From the NCBI RefSeq assembly GCF_036488675.1, contig NZ_CP133152.1:1488001-1552000 (forward strand): a DNA stretch of 64,000 nucleotides, given 5' to 3'. Position 1 is the first letter of the stretch; every line of letters begins with the position of its first letter. Both the position numbers and the translations under genes were made by a program. Positions 42,004 to 50,152 of the stretch are shown one piece after another. Under the pieces are notes generated by a model. That model ran no database searches. It saw only the letters and a program-made list of their open reading frames with translations, and was not told where the DNA came from. This DNA comes from Sinorhizobium chiapasense (GTDB taxonomy: Bacteria; Pseudomonadota; Alphaproteobacteria; Rhizobiales; Rhizobiaceae).

Positions 42004-42106
42004 CTCATTCTCCTCCCTTGGCCCGCCTCCCTGGCGTGACCGTGAGGAGAAACATATCGACTGCTTGAAATTTCAGAAATGGCAAATAATACTGAACATA
42101 CAAAAA

Positions 42107-42135
42107 GTATCATGCAGTGTCATTCATAATGATAC
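42107..42135. promoter_or_regulatory. Inverted repeat between the sugar transporter operon and the lacI-type gene
   Basis: GTATCAT (42107-42113) and ATGATAC (42129-42135) are perfect 7-bp arms with a 15-base spacer, in the 159-base divergent spacer and 28 bases before the regulator ATG. It does not show the central CG of a standard LacI operator, so it is only a candidate. Confidence 0.4.
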
Positions 42136-42162
42136 AATCACCGCCGCGAGAGGAGGAACATC

Positions 42163-43197
42163 ATGCGTCGGCCGACCATTGCCGATCTTGCCAAAGAGGC
42201 GGGCGTCTCAATCTCAACGGTCAACAGGATCCTCACCGGCACCGCTTCGGTTAAAGGCACCACCGTGCAGCTCGTCCAGGCTGCCGCAGAGCGCATTGGT
42301 TTTTACGGCGTCGGCGCTATCGAGGACCGGCTGCGGAAATCGGCACCGAAATATCGGCTTGGCTTTCTGCTGCAGCAATCCAGCCGGGAGCTTTACCAGC
42401 TCTTCGGCAAGAAGATCGTCGAGGCCTGCCGCGCAAGGCGTGATGAGGTCGTCGATCCGGTGATCGATTTCGTGGACCTTTTAACGCCTGAGAATATCGC
42501 GGGTCGACTGAAGGCCCTCGGTGAAGCCTGTGACGCCGTCGCCGTGGTTGCAGCAGATCATCCCGTCATCGCGCAGGCCATCCGCGAACTGCACGACCAT
42601 CGCAAGCCGGTCACCGCCTATATTACCGATCAATCAGCCCGGGAAAGAGCCGCTTACGTTGGCTCCGATAATTGGAAAATGGGGCGAACGGCGGCATGGC
42701 TTATCGGGCACATGACGCCCGAGCCGGGGCGGATTGCTGTATTCATCGGCAACCACCGCTACCAGTGTCAGGACGTCGCCGATGCAAGCTTCCGCTCCTA
42801 TATGCGGGAACATGCGCCGCATCTGACCATTGAGGACAGCCGCCCCACCCATGAGGAACCGAGCGAGGCCTACCGGATGGTCCAGGAGTTGCTCGCGACA
42901 ACGGATGACCTCGCCGGCATCCTCATCGTCGGGGGCGGTATCTCCGGGGTTTTGCGAGCGCTGAGAGAAGCCCCCGAGGATCGGCGCAGGAGCATCCGCG
43001 TGGTATGCCGGGATATCGGCCCGGAGACCCGAAAGGGTCTGTCCGAGGGACTGATTACCGCGGCCCTCTGTCATCCGCTGGAGCAGACCTCCGCCACGCT
43101 GGTGCAGACAATGATCGAGACGATCAATCAGGACGTACCGGGGAGCACAATCCACCGCACCGTCCCGTTTGACATCGTGACGCCGGAGAATATGTGA
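42163..43197 (+). CDS. LacI family transcriptional regulator
   Basis: A 344-residue regulator. The HTH is at residues 4-24 (PTIADLAKEAGVSISTVNRI) with the usual hinge helix, followed by a periplasmic-binding-like domain (YVGSDNWKMGRTAAWLIG). GAGGAGGAAC precedes the ATG. Divergent from the sugar ABC operon, which it most likely represses until the imported sugar, or a derivative, binds. It is convergent with pqqE. Confidence 0.88.
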   Translation: MRRPTIADLAKEAGVSISTVNRILTGTASVKGTTVQLVQAAAERIGFYGVGAIEDRLRKSAPKYRLGFLLQQSSRELYQLFGKKIVEACRARRDEVVDPVIDFVDLLTPENIAGRLKALGEACDAVAVVAADHPVIAQAIRELHDHRKPVTAYITDQSARERAAYVGSDNWKMGRTAAWLIGHMTPEPGRIAVFIGNHRYQCQDVADASFRSYMREHAPHLTIEDSRPTHEEPSEAYRMVQELLATTDDLAGILIVGGGISGVLRALREAPEDRRRSIRVVCRDIGPETRKGLSEGLITAALCHPLEQTSATLVQTMIETINQDVPGSTIHRTVPFDIVTPENM

Positions 43198-43371
43198 GAC
43201 GCCCCCCGTCAGCAGCATTCATTCATATTGTCGCGGAAACTGTCCATCAGTAAGAAGTCAGCGTCACATTCAGGCACCGCAAACGAGCGCGCGGTCTACG
43301 GATTGGCCGGTCTTCCGGACATTGGCCAGAGTAGCGGCAAATCATGTGCCCATTCGAGAGCTGAATAAGCT

Positions 43372-44496
43372 CTACCGTCCGCGGTAGACCAAAGCGGCCG
43401 ATGACATCGCTGATAGCCGTTCCGTCTCCCGTGTCAAACGTTCGCGCAGCGGTGATCGGATGCAAACCGGATCTGTTGTGCTCGCGTCGCCGGCAAGCGC
43501 CATCGCCTGACAACGGCAGCCGCCGAAGTCTATTTGCTTGCGCTCGCAACCGCGACAGAGTTCCGGCATCCAGGCCTCACCACGATAGGCGTTGAAGGCG
43601 TCGCTCTCGTACCAGATCCCGGAGAGCGTGTCTTCGCGGACGGTCTTGAAGGTGAGGCTCGGGATCGTTTCCGCAGCGTGGCACGGAAGCACGCGACCGG
43701 ACGGCGTGACGTTCAGGCCGACGCGGCCCCAGCCGCCCATACAGGCCTTCGGGTACATAGAATAGTAATCCGCCGGCACATAGTCGATCACCAGGATACC
43801 CTGATATTTTTCCCGTGCTAGGGCAACGGTTCGCGTGGCGTGCTCGGCTTGTTCGCGCGTCGGCATGAGAGCCGCCTTGTTGCGCTCGGCCCAGCCATGA
43901 AACTGCACCGTCGCAATCTCCACCCGCCGCGCGCCAAGCCGGATCGCAAGCTCGATCATACCGTCGATCTCGCCCATGTTCTGCCGGTGGCAGACAGCGT
44001 TGACCGTCAACGGGATGCCGGCGCCCGCCACCCAGTTTGCGACAGCCATCTTTCGTTCATGGCCACCCTTGTAGCCGCCGATCCGGTCGGCGCCTTCGGG
44101 GGAAACACCCTGGATCGACAACTGAATGTGGTCGAGACCGGCCTCGGCCAAGTCGTTGACTCTCGCCTCCGTCAAACCCACGCCCGACGTGATCAGGTTG
44201 GTGTAGAGCCCCAGCGAGACCGCCGCCCGCGTCAATTCGACAAGATCCCGTCGCGCCGCCGGCTCCCCACCGGACAAGTGCAGATGCAGCACGCCGAGGT
44301 CGGCCGCCTGGCTGAAGACGCCGATCCATTCCTCGGTCGACAGCTCCTCGTCCGCCGGCGTCAGGGCGGTCGGGTTGGAGCAATAGGGGCAGGCCAGTGG
44401 ACAGCGATGCGTCAGCTCCGCCAGCATCGCCATCGGCGGCGGCACGCGCTGAACAGGGGCGGCGGAATGGTTTGTGGAGGCGATCGTGCTGCTCAT
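43372..44496 (-). CDS. pqqE: PqqE, radical SAM enzyme of PQQ synthesis
   Basis: A 374-residue radical SAM protein that makes the first carbon-carbon bond between Glu16 and Tyr20 of PqqA, with PqqD as peptide chaperone. The SAM cluster motif is C32-P-L-A-C36-P-Y-C39. A C-terminal Cys-rich SPASM region follows (LPCHAAE; CRGCERKQIDFGGCRC). The start overlaps the pqqD stop as ATGA. Last gene of pqqABCDE, convergent with lacI. Confidence 0.95.
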   Translation of the reverse strand: MSSTIASTNHSAAPVQRVPPPMAMLAELTHRCPLACPYCSNPTALTPADEELSTEEWIGVFSQAADLGVLHLHLSGGEPAARRDLVELTRAAVSLGLYTNLITSGVGLTEARVNDLAEAGLDHIQLSIQGVSPEGADRIGGYKGGHERKMAVANWVAGAGIPLTVNAVCHRQNMGEIDGMIELAIRLGARRVEIATVQFHGWAERNKAALMPTREQAEHATRTVALAREKYQGILVIDYVPADYYSMYPKACMGGWGRVGLNVTPSGRVLPCHAAETIPSLTFKTVREDTLSGIWYESDAFNAYRGEAWMPELCRGCERKQIDFGGCRCQAMALAGDASTTDPVCIRSPLRERLTRETERLSAMSSAALVYRGR

Positions 44497-44789
44497 TCGA
44501 CGATCTCCAGCAGGCGGCGGATGGCAAGCTCGTGGGCGAAAGCCCTGACGTCGCCGGCTATCTCGGCGGCCGGGGCGTCGAACTTGGCGGCAAAGTCGTC
44601 GGCGATCCGGTCGAGGCTCCGCTTGCCGTCAAGCGCTTGCACGATCGCGACGGCAATATCGTCGAGCGCCATCGCACGCTCCGGTGCCAACAGGACCATC
44701 TGGCCGCGAACCGGATCCTCGTGCAGCCGCACGCCGCGTGCCAGCTTGACGACGCTCGCCCCTGAAATCACCGGCGTGTCGGCGCTCAT
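44493..44789 (-). CDS. pqqD: PqqD, peptide chaperone of PQQ synthesis
   Basis: A 98-residue RRE-fold protein that binds PqqA and delivers it to PqqE. It has the typical LARGVRLHEDPVRGQMVLLAPER stretch. ATGA overlaps at both ends (pqqC stop and pqqE start) fix the boundaries. The upstream in-frame extension to 44906 lies within pqqC and is not used. Confidence 0.93.
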   Translation of the reverse strand: MSADTPVISGASVVKLARGVRLHEDPVRGQMVLLAPERAMALDDIAVAIVQALDGKRSLDRIADDFAAKFDAPAAEIAGDVRAFAHELAIRRLLEIVE

Positions 44790-45556
44790 TCCGCCGCCTC
44801 CCTCGCCGTCGGACCGCCGACAACACCTTGCTCGCCGTCCCAGCCGCCCGGCGGGATCCGGCCGGGCATCACATAGGCGGAATAAAGTGCGTCGAGTTGC
44901 GACCACAGAACGTCCGTCTTGAAGGTGAGCGCCGCGGCGACGGCATCCTGTTTTTCGGCCGTGTCGGCGTGGTCGAGCACATAGGCAAGGCCGAATTCGA
45001 CGTCGCGCGGCGCCTCCGCCAGTCTTTGGCGGAAGTAGGCGAGCGCCTCGTGGTCCGCGAACGCATAGTGCTCCAGCAACCCGGCAATGCGCTCCGAGTG
45101 GATCTTGGGCGCAAAAAGCTCGGTGAGCGAGGAGGCCACCGCTTCAAGGAGCGGCTTCTCCCGCACAAACGACACGTAGGCGTCGACGGCAAATCGGGTC
45201 GCAGGCAGGACGCCCCTCGTCGAAGCGACATAGGCGGGGTCGAGGCCGACCGCTTCCGCGAGACGCAGCCAGCGGCGGATGCCGCCACCCTCGTCGACGC
45301 CGCCGTCATGGTCTTCGATCCGCGAGCGCCAGGCCCGGCGCAGGTCCGGGTCGTCGCAGCGCGACAGGAAGGCCGCGTCCTTCATCGGAATCCGGCTCTG
45401 GTAGTAGTAGCGGTTGATGACCCAGGCGCGGACCTGCGTCATCGTTGAGCGGCCGCCGTGGAGCATCGCATGGAAGGGATGCTTGTCGTGATAGCGTTCG
45501 TTGCCGATCTCCAGAAGGCGGGCGTGAAAAGCCTGCTTGTCAGTTGCCGTCGTCAC
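44786..45556 (-). CDS. pqqC: PqqC, pyrroloquinoline-quinone synthase
   Basis: A 256-residue cofactor-free oxidase that catalyses the last ring closure and eight-electron oxidation to PQQ. The family blocks RYHDKHPFHAMLHGGRSTM and VINRYYYQSRIPMKDAAFLSR are intact; HYAFADHEALAYF contributes active-site His. The start is GTG 45556, overlapping the pqqB TGA as GTGA; its stop overlaps pqqD. Confidence 0.95.
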   Translation of the reverse strand: MTTATDKQAFHARLLEIGNERYHDKHPFHAMLHGGRSTMTQVRAWVINRYYYQSRIPMKDAAFLSRCDDPDLRRAWRSRIEDHDGGVDEGGGIRRWLRLAEAVGLDPAYVASTRGVLPATRFAVDAYVSFVREKPLLEAVASSLTELFAPKIHSERIAGLLEHYAFADHEALAYFRQRLAEAPRDVEFGLAYVLDHADTAEKQDAVAAALTFKTDVLWSQLDALYSAYVMPGRIPPGGWDGEQGVVGGPTAREAAE

Positions 45557-46464
45557 AGCCGGATCTCCATGCCGTCGAAGCCGACTTCAAAGCCGCGGCT
45601 TTCCACCGTTGCGCGCTCGGGACCAGCCCGCCAGATCGGGTTCGTGTTGTTGATGTGGATATAGACCTTTCGGCGAATGTTCAGGCCATCGAGCGCGTCG
45701 AGGCTGCCGCCCTCGCCGGTGATCGGCATGTGGCCCATGCGGCGGCCCGTCTTGCGCCCCGTACCCGTCGCGATCATCTCGCGGTCGGTAAAGAGCGTGC
45801 CGTCGAAGAACAGCGCGTCGGCATCCCGGAGGCGCATAGCCAGGGTGTCATTGATCATGGCGCAGCCCGGAATGTAATAGACGCGCTCGTTGCCGGCCCT
45901 GAGCTCGATCCCGACCGTGTTCTCGCCCTCGACGCTCAGATCCGGTTCGCCCTCTTCACGGAAAAGCGGAACCTTGCCGGGAACGCCGAAGAGCCGCGCC
46001 TCGAGGTCGGGAAGTGGAGAGAAAGCTTCCTCGATTGCGACGCTCCTCCTTGAAACCAGCTCCGGATCGAGGACGCCGAAGACCGGATTCTCGGCGATGA
46101 TCTCGCCGACCGAGCCGGTGGAAAACACCGTGAACGGCTGTTTCTCCCGCAGAACGAGAAGCCCAGCAAGATGATCGATGTCGCCGTTGGTCAGCACCAC
46201 GCTTTTGATCGGCGTGTGACGCAGCCGGCGCGGCTGCAGGAGACGATTGTGCTCGATCTGCTGGCGGATGTCCGGGGAGGTATTGAAGACGGCCCAGGCT
46301 TCGCCATCAAGGCTGACGGCAAGCGATGATTGGCTCTGCGGCTTGACGGCGGAGCGCGGATCGCGCGCCATCGTGCAGTTCAGGCAGCCACAATTCCACT
46401 GCGGAAGACCGCCGCCCGCGGCCGCCCCCAGAACGATGATGCGAAGATCGGACGATTTCTTCAC
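45553..46464 (-). CDS. pqqB: PqqB, metallo-beta-lactamase-fold protein of PQQ synthesis
   Basis: A 303-residue metallo-hydrolase-fold protein, proposed to hydroxylate the Glu-Tyr intermediate. The start VLGAAAGGGLPQWNCGC and the zinc-type block TNGDIDHLAGLL are present. The start codon is GTG 46464, since TAG lies seven codons upstream in frame; the only GGAGG is about 14 bases away, a long spacing that implies weak or coupled initiation. A 243-base block of palindromic repeats separates it from pqqA. Confidence 0.93.
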   Translation of the reverse strand: MKKSSDLRIIVLGAAAGGGLPQWNCGCLNCTMARDPRSAVKPQSQSSLAVSLDGEAWAVFNTSPDIRQQIEHNRLLQPRRLRHTPIKSVVLTNGDIDHLAGLLVLREKQPFTVFSTGSVGEIIAENPVFGVLDPELVSRRSVAIEEAFSPLPDLEARLFGVPGKVPLFREEGEPDLSVEGENTVGIELRAGNERVYYIPGCAMINDTLAMRLRDADALFFDGTLFTDREMIATGTGRKTGRRMGHMPITGEGGSLDALDGLNIRRKVYIHINNTNPIWRAGPERATVESRGFEVGFDGMEIRL

Positions 46465-46496
46465 CGGATTAACCCGATCCTCCTATAGCCGCGTCT

Positions 46497-46710
46497 TAGA
46501 GCGGGATGACAAAGCGTCTCGCGGCTTCCGCCGGCATCCCGCTCTAATTTCTTGGAATGGATTACGGTCGCGATTTTGCGTCGATTCGACCGGAACCATC
46601 GCGATCTAGAGCATCCCGCTTTCAAGTGGAATCACTGAAAGCGGATAAGATGCTCTAGAATCAAAGGCTAGAGCGCCCTTTGTGCGTTCACTTGAACGCA
46701 CGGCGCTCTA
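46497..46710. repeat. Array of palindromic elements between pqqA and pqqB
   Basis: Nearly the whole pqqA-pqqB spacer is repeat. 46497-46546 is a hairpin with arms TAGAGCGGGATG/CATCCCGCTCTA. About 46567-46604 is a hairpin with outer TCGCGA arms and an inner TCGATTCGA. 46607-46657 is R2, and 46669-46710 is R1 in inverted orientation. The R1 edge provides the TAG of pqqA. Confidence 0.85.
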
Positions 46711-46803
46711 GAACAGGATCGGTTCATCCCCGTCCGCTGGAGCGTAGCGGGTGATTTCCATCGCGCAGCTGACTTCAATGAATTTCGGTTTATGCCAGGA
46801 CAT
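46708..46803 (-). CDS. pqqA: PqqA, PQQ precursor peptide
   Basis: A 31-residue peptide beginning MSWHKPKFIEVSCAMEITRY, with the conserved Glu16 and Tyr20 in E-x-x-x-Y that become the PQQ skeleton. The C-terminal tail is APADGDEPILF, longer than the shortest PqqA peptides. GGAGGAGAC sits directly before the ATG. It is the promoter-proximal gene of the pqq operon. The TAG stop is formed by the border of a palindromic repeat, and the following repeats may terminate or process the transcript so that precursor mRNA exceeds enzyme mRNA. Confidence 0.95.
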   Translation of the reverse strand: MSWHKPKFIEVSCAMEITRYAPADGDEPILF

Positions 46804-47165
46804 GTCTCCTCCATTCGTCCAGATCAGTGTGCTGCCCTTGATTGCCGGCGCTTCGCAACCGGGCCGAACACGAAGCAAGCTTTGCTCTTGAAGAGCGCCG
46901 CTTGGGTGAAGAGCCGGAACGGACGCCGCCGCACCGGCATTCCCGACGTCGCCATCGCCGGGTTTCGAAACCGCTGTCGCCGCAGGCCGGACCTGACGGC
47001 GACCCGTAACCGGTGATCTCGTGCGAGGGTCCTCCACTCTCCAGTTGAATGGTATCAATCGTTCAGTGGCCTCACAATTAAGACCAAGGTGGCGGTCGAC
47101 ACCAGGTTTCCCGCGCGGGAGCGCTGGCTTTACGCCCTTCCGTCGCTGCGCGCAGCCTATCCGGC
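46804..47165. other. Upstream region of pqqA and 3' flank of cbbR
   Basis: A 362-base region between two minus-strand genes. No other ribosome-site-backed gene or strong repeat was found. It should hold the pqq operon promoter; I see no recognisable operator. Confidence 0.45.
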
Positions 47166-48107
47166 TTAACGGAACGCGTTCGCCGGATAGGGCTTGCTGA
47201 CCACCGGCAGATATCGCGCGCCCTGCGCCAGCAGGAACCGCTCGAAAGCCTGCATCGCCGGGGTCGTGGCGCGGTCCGAGCGTGATACGCTGAACCATTG
47301 CCGGCGGATCGGCGTCTCGACCACGTCGAGTATGACCAATCGGCCGAGCTTCACCTCCTGCTCGATAGTATGGGCTGAGATGAAGGCAATCCCGAGACCA
47401 GCGATGACAGCCTGCTTGATCGTCTCGTTCGAGGCGATCTCCGTGCCGAGTTCCTCCAGCTTGTGCGGCGTGTTGCTCAGAAAGATCTCAAGCGAGATGC
47501 GCGTCCCCGAACCCTTCTCACGCACCAGGAACTGCTCCTGCGCAATCCGCTCCCGCGAAATTTCCAGGACTGCTGCGAGCGCATGACCGGCGGAGGCGAT
47601 GAAGACCAGTGGGTGATCGCCAAACACCTGTGCGCGCACCTCGAAGTCGCGCGGTGGCCGTCCCATGAGGGCAATATCGATTTCGTGATCCCTCAATTTG
47701 GCGATGATCTCGGCGCGGTTGCCGATGAAGAGATTGATCTCGATGCCCGGAACCTGATCGCGGAAGGCGGCAATCAGTTGCGGCGCGAAATATTTTCCGG
47801 TCGACACGACACCGAGACGCAACCGCCCGGTCCTGAGGCCCTTGATGGCATCGATCGAATCCTCGAGCCCGACGAGGCTGTCCTCGACCGCCCGCGCCGC
47901 CTCCAGGAAAGCAATACCGTAGGCCGTCGGAACCATGCCGTTGCGCGTTCTGTCGAACAGCGGGACGCCGGCGTCCCGTTCCAGCTGCTGGATTTGCAAG
48001 GTGAGCGCCGGTCCGGTCACACGCAAGGCCTCGGCCGCGAGGTTGATCCTCCCCAGCCTGCAAATGGCCTCGACAATGCGGAGTTGGCGAAGGGTCACGT
48101 TGCGCAT
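47166..48107 (-). CDS. cbbR: CbbR, LysR-type regulator of the Calvin cycle operon
   Basis: A 313-residue LysR-type regulator. The winged HTH is at residues 4-62 (LRQLRIVEAICRLGRINLAAEALRVTGPALTLQIQQLER is its core, quoted in part: LAAEALRVTGPALTLQI), followed by an effector domain (LRLGVVSTGKYFAPQLIAAF). Divergent from cbbF by 104 bases, the standard cbb arrangement; CbbR proteins activate the operon in response to metabolites such as RuBP or NADPH. ATG 48107 gives the usual LysR N-terminus MRNVTLRQL. Confidence 0.92.
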   Translation of the reverse strand: MRNVTLRQLRIVEAICRLGRINLAAEALRVTGPALTLQIQQLERDAGVPLFDRTRNGMVPTAYGIAFLEAARAVEDSLVGLEDSIDAIKGLRTGRLRLGVVSTGKYFAPQLIAAFRDQVPGIEINLFIGNRAEIIAKLRDHEIDIALMGRPPRDFEVRAQVFGDHPLVFIASAGHALAAVLEISRERIAQEQFLVREKGSGTRISLEIFLSNTPHKLEELGTEIASNETIKQAVIAGLGIAFISAHTIEQEVKLGRLVILDVVETPIRRQWFSVSRSDRATTPAMQAFERFLLAQGARYLPVVSKPYPANAFR

Positions 48108-48211
48108 GCAGATAGCAAAATAAGTAAAGCTAACTTCGGTAGTCAATCGAATAAATTTTACAAATCGATCTTTTGCGCCATCCTTTCCTGGACATCGTGG
48201 GAGGAGACATC
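48108..48211. promoter_or_regulatory. cbbR-cbbF divergent control region
   Basis: An AT-rich 104-base spacer where both promoters and the CbbR sites must lie. Candidate LysR-type site: TCGA (48147-48150) and TCGA (48165-48168) flank an AT-rich core AATAAATTTTACAAA that is partly symmetric. GGGAGGAGA before ATG 48212 is the cbbF ribosome site. Confidence 0.5.
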
Positions 48212-49261
48212 ATGTCAGGTGCAACTCTCGAGGCCTATCTCGCCTCACGTACAGCCAATGGCGACGAGCTGGCGCGGGACGTGGCCACAGTGATCCAGAG
48301 GCTGGCAACGGCCGCACTCGTCATCCGTAAAATCATCAATCAGGGAGCGCTCGACACCGCGTTCAACGGTAGTCGCGGCGACAGCAATTCCGACGGCGAC
48401 CTGCAAAAGCATCTGGACGTCCTGTGCAACGAGCTTTTCCTGTCGTGCCTGCAGGGGGCACCGGTCGCATACTACGCCTCGGAAGAGCTGGAAAAGCCTG
48501 TCCCGCTCGATCCGACGGCGCATCTGGCGGTTGCCATCGATCCGCTCGACGGTTCCTCGAACATCGCCAACAACGTCTCCATCGGCACGGTCTTCTCCGT
48601 GCTGCCCGCCGTCAAGGTACCGGATTTGGATCCCACGCAGTCCTTTCTGCAGCCCGGAAACCAACAACTGGCGGCCGGCTTCTTCGTCTACGGACCACAA
48701 ACCGCGCTCGTCCTGTCGCTCGGAAAGGGCACGGAGATCTTCATCTTCTCCACGCGGCTCGGATGCTTCGTAGAGGCCTACAAGTCGGTCAGCATCCCGG
48801 AGCGCACCAGCGAATTCGCGATCAACATGTCGAACTATCGACACTGGGAAGAAGCGATCCGGCTCTATGTCGACGATTGCCTGGCAGGCTCGGAGGGGCC
48901 GCGCGAACGGGACTTCAACATGCGCTGGATCGCCTCGCTGGTCGCCGAGGCCTATCGGATCCTGGTCGGCGGCGGGATATTCCTGTACCCCGCCGACGGC
49001 CGAAAGGGCTACAGCCAGGGCCGGCTGCGGCTGGTTTACGAGGCCAACCCGATCGCCTTCATCGTCGAGAATGCCGGCGGCGCGGCCACAAACTCGATCA
49101 CACGCATTCTCGATCTCGTTCCGGAAACCCTGCACCAGCGCGTGCCGCTGGCTTTCGGCTCGCGCCGCGAAGTGGCGCGCGTCGCCCGCTATCACGTCGA
49201 CCCGAACATGATTGGCGAACGCGCACCGCTTTTCGGCAAGCGCGGTCTGTTTCGGGCCTAA
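48212..49261 (+). CDS. cbbF: CbbF, class I fructose-1,6-bisphosphatase (Calvin cycle)
   Basis: A 349-residue class I phosphatase hydrolysing fructose-1,6- (and in Calvin operons often sedoheptulose-1,7-) bisphosphate. The metal-binding motif is D110-P-L-D113-G-S-S, with the conserved YASEE Glu block before it and GGIFLYPADGRKGYSQGRLRLVYE near the C-terminus. GGGAGGAGACATC precedes ATG 48212. First gene of the cbb operon. Confidence 0.95.
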   Translation: MSGATLEAYLASRTANGDELARDVATVIQRLATAALVIRKIINQGALDTAFNGSRGDSNSDGDLQKHLDVLCNELFLSCLQGAPVAYYASEELEKPVPLDPTAHLAVAIDPLDGSSNIANNVSIGTVFSVLPAVKVPDLDPTQSFLQPGNQQLAAGFFVYGPQTALVLSLGKGTEIFIFSTRLGCFVEAYKSVSIPERTSEFAINMSNYRHWEEAIRLYVDDCLAGSEGPRERDFNMRWIASLVAEAYRILVGGGIFLYPADGRKGYSQGRLRLVYEANPIAFIVENAGGAATNSITRILDLVPETLHQRVPLAFGSRREVARVARYHVDPNMIGERAPLFGKRGLFRA

Positions 49262-49272
49262 AGGAGACCGGT

Positions 49273-50142
49273 ATGTCAGCCAGATACCCAATCATATCGA
49301 TCACCGGCTCCTCCGGCGCCGGCACCACGACGGTGAAGGACACCTTCGAGAAGATTTTCAAGCGCGAGAACATCTCGGCGTCCTTCATCGAAGGTGATGC
49401 CTTCCACCGCTACGACCGCGAAACCATGCGCCGCAAGATAGCGGACGAGAAAGCGCGAGGCGTCGACTTCACCCATTTCTCCGCCGAGGCGAACGAACTG
49501 GAAATCCTGGAAGGCGTCTTTGCCGAATATGGCAGACGCGGCGTCGGGCGCACCCGTCACTACGTGCATGATGAGGCCGAGGCCGTGAAATACGGCGCGG
49601 AACCCGGTACGTTCACGAACTGGGAAGAGTTTGGCGACAGCGATCTCCTGTTTTACGAGGGATTGCATGGCTGTGCCGTCACCGACACGGTCAATCTGGC
49701 CCAGCATTGCGATCTGAAGATCGGCGTCGTTCCGGTGATCAACCTCGAATGGATTCAGAAGATCCATCGCGACAAGGCGACGCGCGGGTACTCCACCGAG
49801 GCCGTGACCGACACGATTCTGCGGCGCATGCCCGACTATGTTCACTATATCTGCCCGCAGTTTTCGCTCACGGACATCAATTTCCAGCGTGTGCCGATCG
49901 TCGACACGTCCAACCCCTTCATCGCCCGCTGGATACCGACGCATGCCGAATCCATCCTGGTTATCCGCTTCGCCAAACCGCAAAGCATCGATTTCCCCTA
50001 CCTGCTGTCGATGCTCAACAACAGCTTCATGTCACGCGCCAATTCCATCGTGGTGCCGGGCGACAAGCTCGATCTCGCCATGCAGCTGATCTTCACCCCG
50101 CTCATCCACAAACTGCTCGAGCGCAAACACCGCATGTCGTGA
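49273..50142 (+). CDS. cbbP: CbbP, phosphoribulokinase
   Basis: A 289-residue class I (proteobacterial) phosphoribulokinase, making ribulose-1,5-bisphosphate from ribulose-5-phosphate and ATP. The P-loop is G12-S-S-G-A-G-T-T-T20. The family blocks [22 protein letters not shown] and [23 protein letters not shown] are present. AAGGAG lies upstream; 11 bases after cbbF. Confidence 0.96.
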   Translation: MSARYPIISITGSSGAGTTTVKDTFEKIFKRENISASFIEGDAFHRYDRETMRRKIADEKARGVDFTHFSAEANELEILEGVFAEYGRRGVGRTRHYVHDEAEAVKYGAEPGTFTNWEEFGDSDLLFYEGLHGCAVTDTVNLAQHCDLKIGVVPVINLEWIQKIHRDKATRGYSTEAVTDTILRRMPDYVHYICPQFSLTDINFQRVPIVDTSNPFIARWIPTHAESILVIRFAKPQSIDFPYLLSMLNNSFMSRANSIVVPGDKLDLAMQLIFTPLIHKLLERKHRMS

Positions 50143-50152
50143 GGAGGACATC

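Noticed and set aside
46804..47298. Possible N-terminal extension of pqqA in the same frame
   Set aside because: The extension overlaps cbbR coding sequence, has no ribosome site and is shadow-like; the ATG at 46803 has a perfect ribosome site and gives the normal PqqA length.
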